From JBASRP01 sp044866075 (GTDB lineage Bacteria > Actinomycetota > AC-67), in the NCBI GenBank assembly GCA_044866075.1, contig JBIOTQ010000004.1:1-13773 (forward strand): a stretch of DNA of 13,773 nt, read 5' to 3'. Positions 12,397-13,773 of the stretch are shown in pieces. Made by a program: the position numbers and the translations under genes. The notes below the pieces were generated by a model. That model had not been told where the DNA came from and did not search any database. It was given only the letters and a program-made list of their open reading frames with translations. Numbering within the stretch: the stretch's first letter is position 1; each line of letters opens with the position of its first letter.

Positions 12397-13562
12397 CACT
12401 TGATCCCGTGGTACGGGAACAGGCGCTCGGCCGTACGTTCGGCGGCCGCGCGCGCTTCCTCGCGCGCCTCCGCCAGCCGCCCCTCCGGCGCGTTGAGTTC
12501 GGGGTCGGTCAGGACGCGCGGAAGCTCCGGCGGTGCGCCGGCCGACAGCGCGGTCTCGCGCCAGCCCTCCGGGATCGCGTCGTCGAGGTCCGCGCCGACG
12601 ATCTCGGCGAGATAGATCGTCCAGGCCCGCGGCACGACCGTGTAGATCTGGTAACCGCCCCCTCCGACCGCGAGCCAGCGTCCGCCCGTAACACGATGTG
12701 CGAGATCGTGCATCGTCAACGCGAGCCAGCGGTAGGTCTGCGTAACGAGCGCCAGGTGCGCGAGAGGATCGGTCGCGTGCGTGTCGCATCCGAGCTGGGT
12801 CACCAAGATCGTGGGCTTGAACGATTCGACGAGCGGAGGGACCACGCGCTCGAACGCCGCACGATAGGCCTGGTCGTCCGTAAGCGGCGGGAGCGCGACG
12901 TTGACCTTCGTGCCCTCGGCATCGCGCTCCCCCACCTCTTCGGGGAATCCGGTTCCCGGGAAGAGGTACTCGCCCGACTCGTGGAGCGAGATCGTCAGCA
13001 CCTTCGGCTCGCCGTAGAAGATGAACTGCGGCCCGTCGCCGTGGTGGACGTCGACGTCGATGTAGACGACCCGCTCGCCGCGGTCGATCAGCCAGCGGAT
13101 CGCGATCGCCGGATCGTCGTAGATGCAGAATCCGCTCGCGCGGTCGGGCATCGCGTGATGCAGGCCGCCGGCGGGGTTGAACGAGTGCTGGGCGCGGCCT
13201 TCGGCGACGGCTTCGGCGGCAACCAGCGAGCCACCGGCGACATGGGCGCTGGCCTCGTGCATGCCGCGGAAGGCGGGGTTGTCGCCGATCCCGATCCCCC
13301 AGCCGTACATCTTGAAAGGGTCGGTCGCGGTCGCGCTGATCATCTCGACGGCCTCAATGTAGCGCGGCGTGTGCACGAGCTCGAGCTCTTCCCGCGTCGC
13401 GAACCGCGGGGCGACGACGTCGACGTTGTCGCGATCGAGCAGCCCGTACGCCCGGGCGAGATCGACCATCAACTTCACTCTTATCGGCTTCAGAGGATGC
13501 TGCGGACCGAAGTCGTACGCGGCGAGCGACTCGTCCCACGTGACGGTAACGCGGTCACTCAT
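12396..13562 (-). CDS. acuC: AcuC-type zinc-dependent deacetylase (class I HDAC-like)
   Basis: A 388-residue member of the arginase/deacetylase fold. All active-site groups of class I histone deacetylases are present: the histidine pair H135-H136 in GGLHHAM, zinc ligands D171 and H173 in Y-I-D-V-D-V-H-H-G-D-G, the third ligand D265 in T-H-A-T-D-P-L-A-H, and Y304 in GGGGYQIY. The start reads MSDRVTVTWDESLAAYDFG, typical of AcuC proteins, which in Bacillus deacetylate and so activate acetyl-CoA synthetase. The C-terminal 40 residues are an alanine- and glutamate-rich helix. ATG 13562 is favoured over the in-frame ATG 13631 by family alignment, although its upstream GGG is a weak binding site. 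The gene is coupled to the following 71-residue gene through TGATG. No acetyl-CoA synthetase or acetyltransferase gene is in view. Confidence 0.93.
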   Translation of the reverse strand: MSDRVTVTWDESLAAYDFGPQHPLKPIRVKLMVDLARAYGLLDRDNVDVVAPRFATREELELVHTPRYIEAVEMISATATDPFKMYGWGIGIGDNPAFRGMHEASAHVAGGSLVAAEAVAEGRAQHSFNPAGGLHHAMPDRASGFCIYDDPAIAIRWLIDRGERVVYIDVDVHHGDGPQFIFYGEPKVLTISLHESGEYLFPGTGFPEEVGERDAEGTKVNVALPPLTDDQAYRAAFERVVPPLVESFKPTILVTQLGCDTHATDPLAHLALVTQTYRWLALTMHDLAHRVTGGRWLAVGGGGYQIYTVVPRAWTIYLAEIVGADLDDAIPEGWRETALSAGAPPELPRVLTDPELNAPEGRLAEAREEARAAAERTAERLFPYHGIK

Positions 13563-13628
13563 GCGCGATGCCCACAGCCTGTGGCCGCGGCGGGGGTCTG
13601 TGGCCGCTCCCAGAAGTGCCAGACGCGT
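13563..13628 (-). repeat. Inverted and direct repeats in the acuC leader
   Basis: 13572-13584 is a six-base inverted repeat around one central base (CCACAG-C-CTGTGG). Its right arm continues into CTGTGGCCGC at 13579-13588, and the same ten bases occur again at 13598-13607, 19 bases away. A spacing of about two helical turns suits a pair of protein-binding sites. They lie between the candidate promoter and the start codon. Confidence 0.45.
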
Positions 13629-13655
13629 CATCTATGAAGGGCGGTCGCATGTCAA
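13629..13655 (-). promoter_or_regulatory. Candidate acuC promoter
   Basis: A perfect TTGACA (13655-13650) is followed after 15 bases by TAGATG (13634-13629). The spacer is short and the -10 is poor, so this is tentative. A short direct repeat GCATGT on the plus strand (13647-13652 and 13666-13671) flanks the -35. The rest of the region up to 13773 shows no gene I can support. Confidence 0.35.
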
Positions 13656-13773
13656 GGTTAGGGTGGCATGTGGGTCCTTCCTGATGCGAGTTCGGTCGGT
13701 GCCGCTTGCCCAGTGTGGGATGTTCGGATCCAGTCATCTATTCGGCCGTCGTGAGGCCATGGTGGTCGTGCGG

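Noticed and set aside
13563..13631. Longer acuC start at ATG 13631
   Set aside because: The 23 extra residues are not part of the family, the ATG overlaps the candidate -10 box, and no binding site precedes it.
13759..13773. ATG on the plus strand at the right edge
   Set aside because: Only five codons are visible and the GAGG upstream is two bases away; nothing supports a gene start.

Overview
The window (about two thirds G+C, long non-coding shadow frames on both strands) looks like a chromosome segment from a member of the Actinomycetota, probably an uncultivated or deep-branching lineage. The main reason is a set of genes that resembles the mycobacterial Rv0500A-Rv0502 neighbourhood: a small excisionase/BldC-like HTH protein, a 32-residue ribosomal bS22-like peptide, an atypical NAD-dependent epimerase and an unusual PlsC-like acyltransferase. 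The family comparisons are from memory; no search was run. Almost every gene lies on the minus strand.

Layout from the left. The 3' end of a plus-strand, LPXTG-anchored surface protein (1-252) is followed by a strong hairpin (267-296) that separates it from the convergent minus-strand pair epimerase -> acyltransferase (2468-418, ATGA overlap). Upstream of that pair, and divergent from it, is a lower-G+C plus-strand membrane protein of unknown function (2657-3133). Its stop codon overlaps that of a SAM hydroxide adenosyltransferase (DUF62) in a TTAA shared by both strands. The DUF62 gene lies 2 bases behind a lipoprotein-like alpha/beta hydrolase (4712-3975). Next upstream are a 915-residue secreted subtilisin-like protease with a C-terminal LPATG anchor (7522-4775), the bS22-like peptide gene (7750-7652), a Clp1-like P-loop kinase/GTPase (8691-7807), the HTH regulator (8982-8782) and an actinobacterial protein of the family usually labelled only 'phosphatase' (9884-9102).

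The right part holds a secreted GH5 glycosidase carrying three N-terminal Ig-like (invasin/Big_1 type) domains (12108-9913), a 71-residue beta-rich protein translationally coupled to an AcuC-type zinc deacetylase (13562-12396), and a 210-base upstream region with repeats that could be an operator.

Themes. Three genes make exported or wall-anchored surface proteins (LPTTG protein, LPATG protease, Big-domain GH5), and one more makes a probable lipoprotein. The core block couples a small ribosomal protein and a DNA-binding regulator to a putative nucleic-acid kinase and, further downstream, to lipid/envelope enzymes. Several starts are unusual: a probable CTG start for the epimerase, two probable leaderless ATG starts, and a GTG start decided by its ribosome binding site. 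I saw no tRNA, rRNA, CRISPR array, insertion sequence or phage gene.
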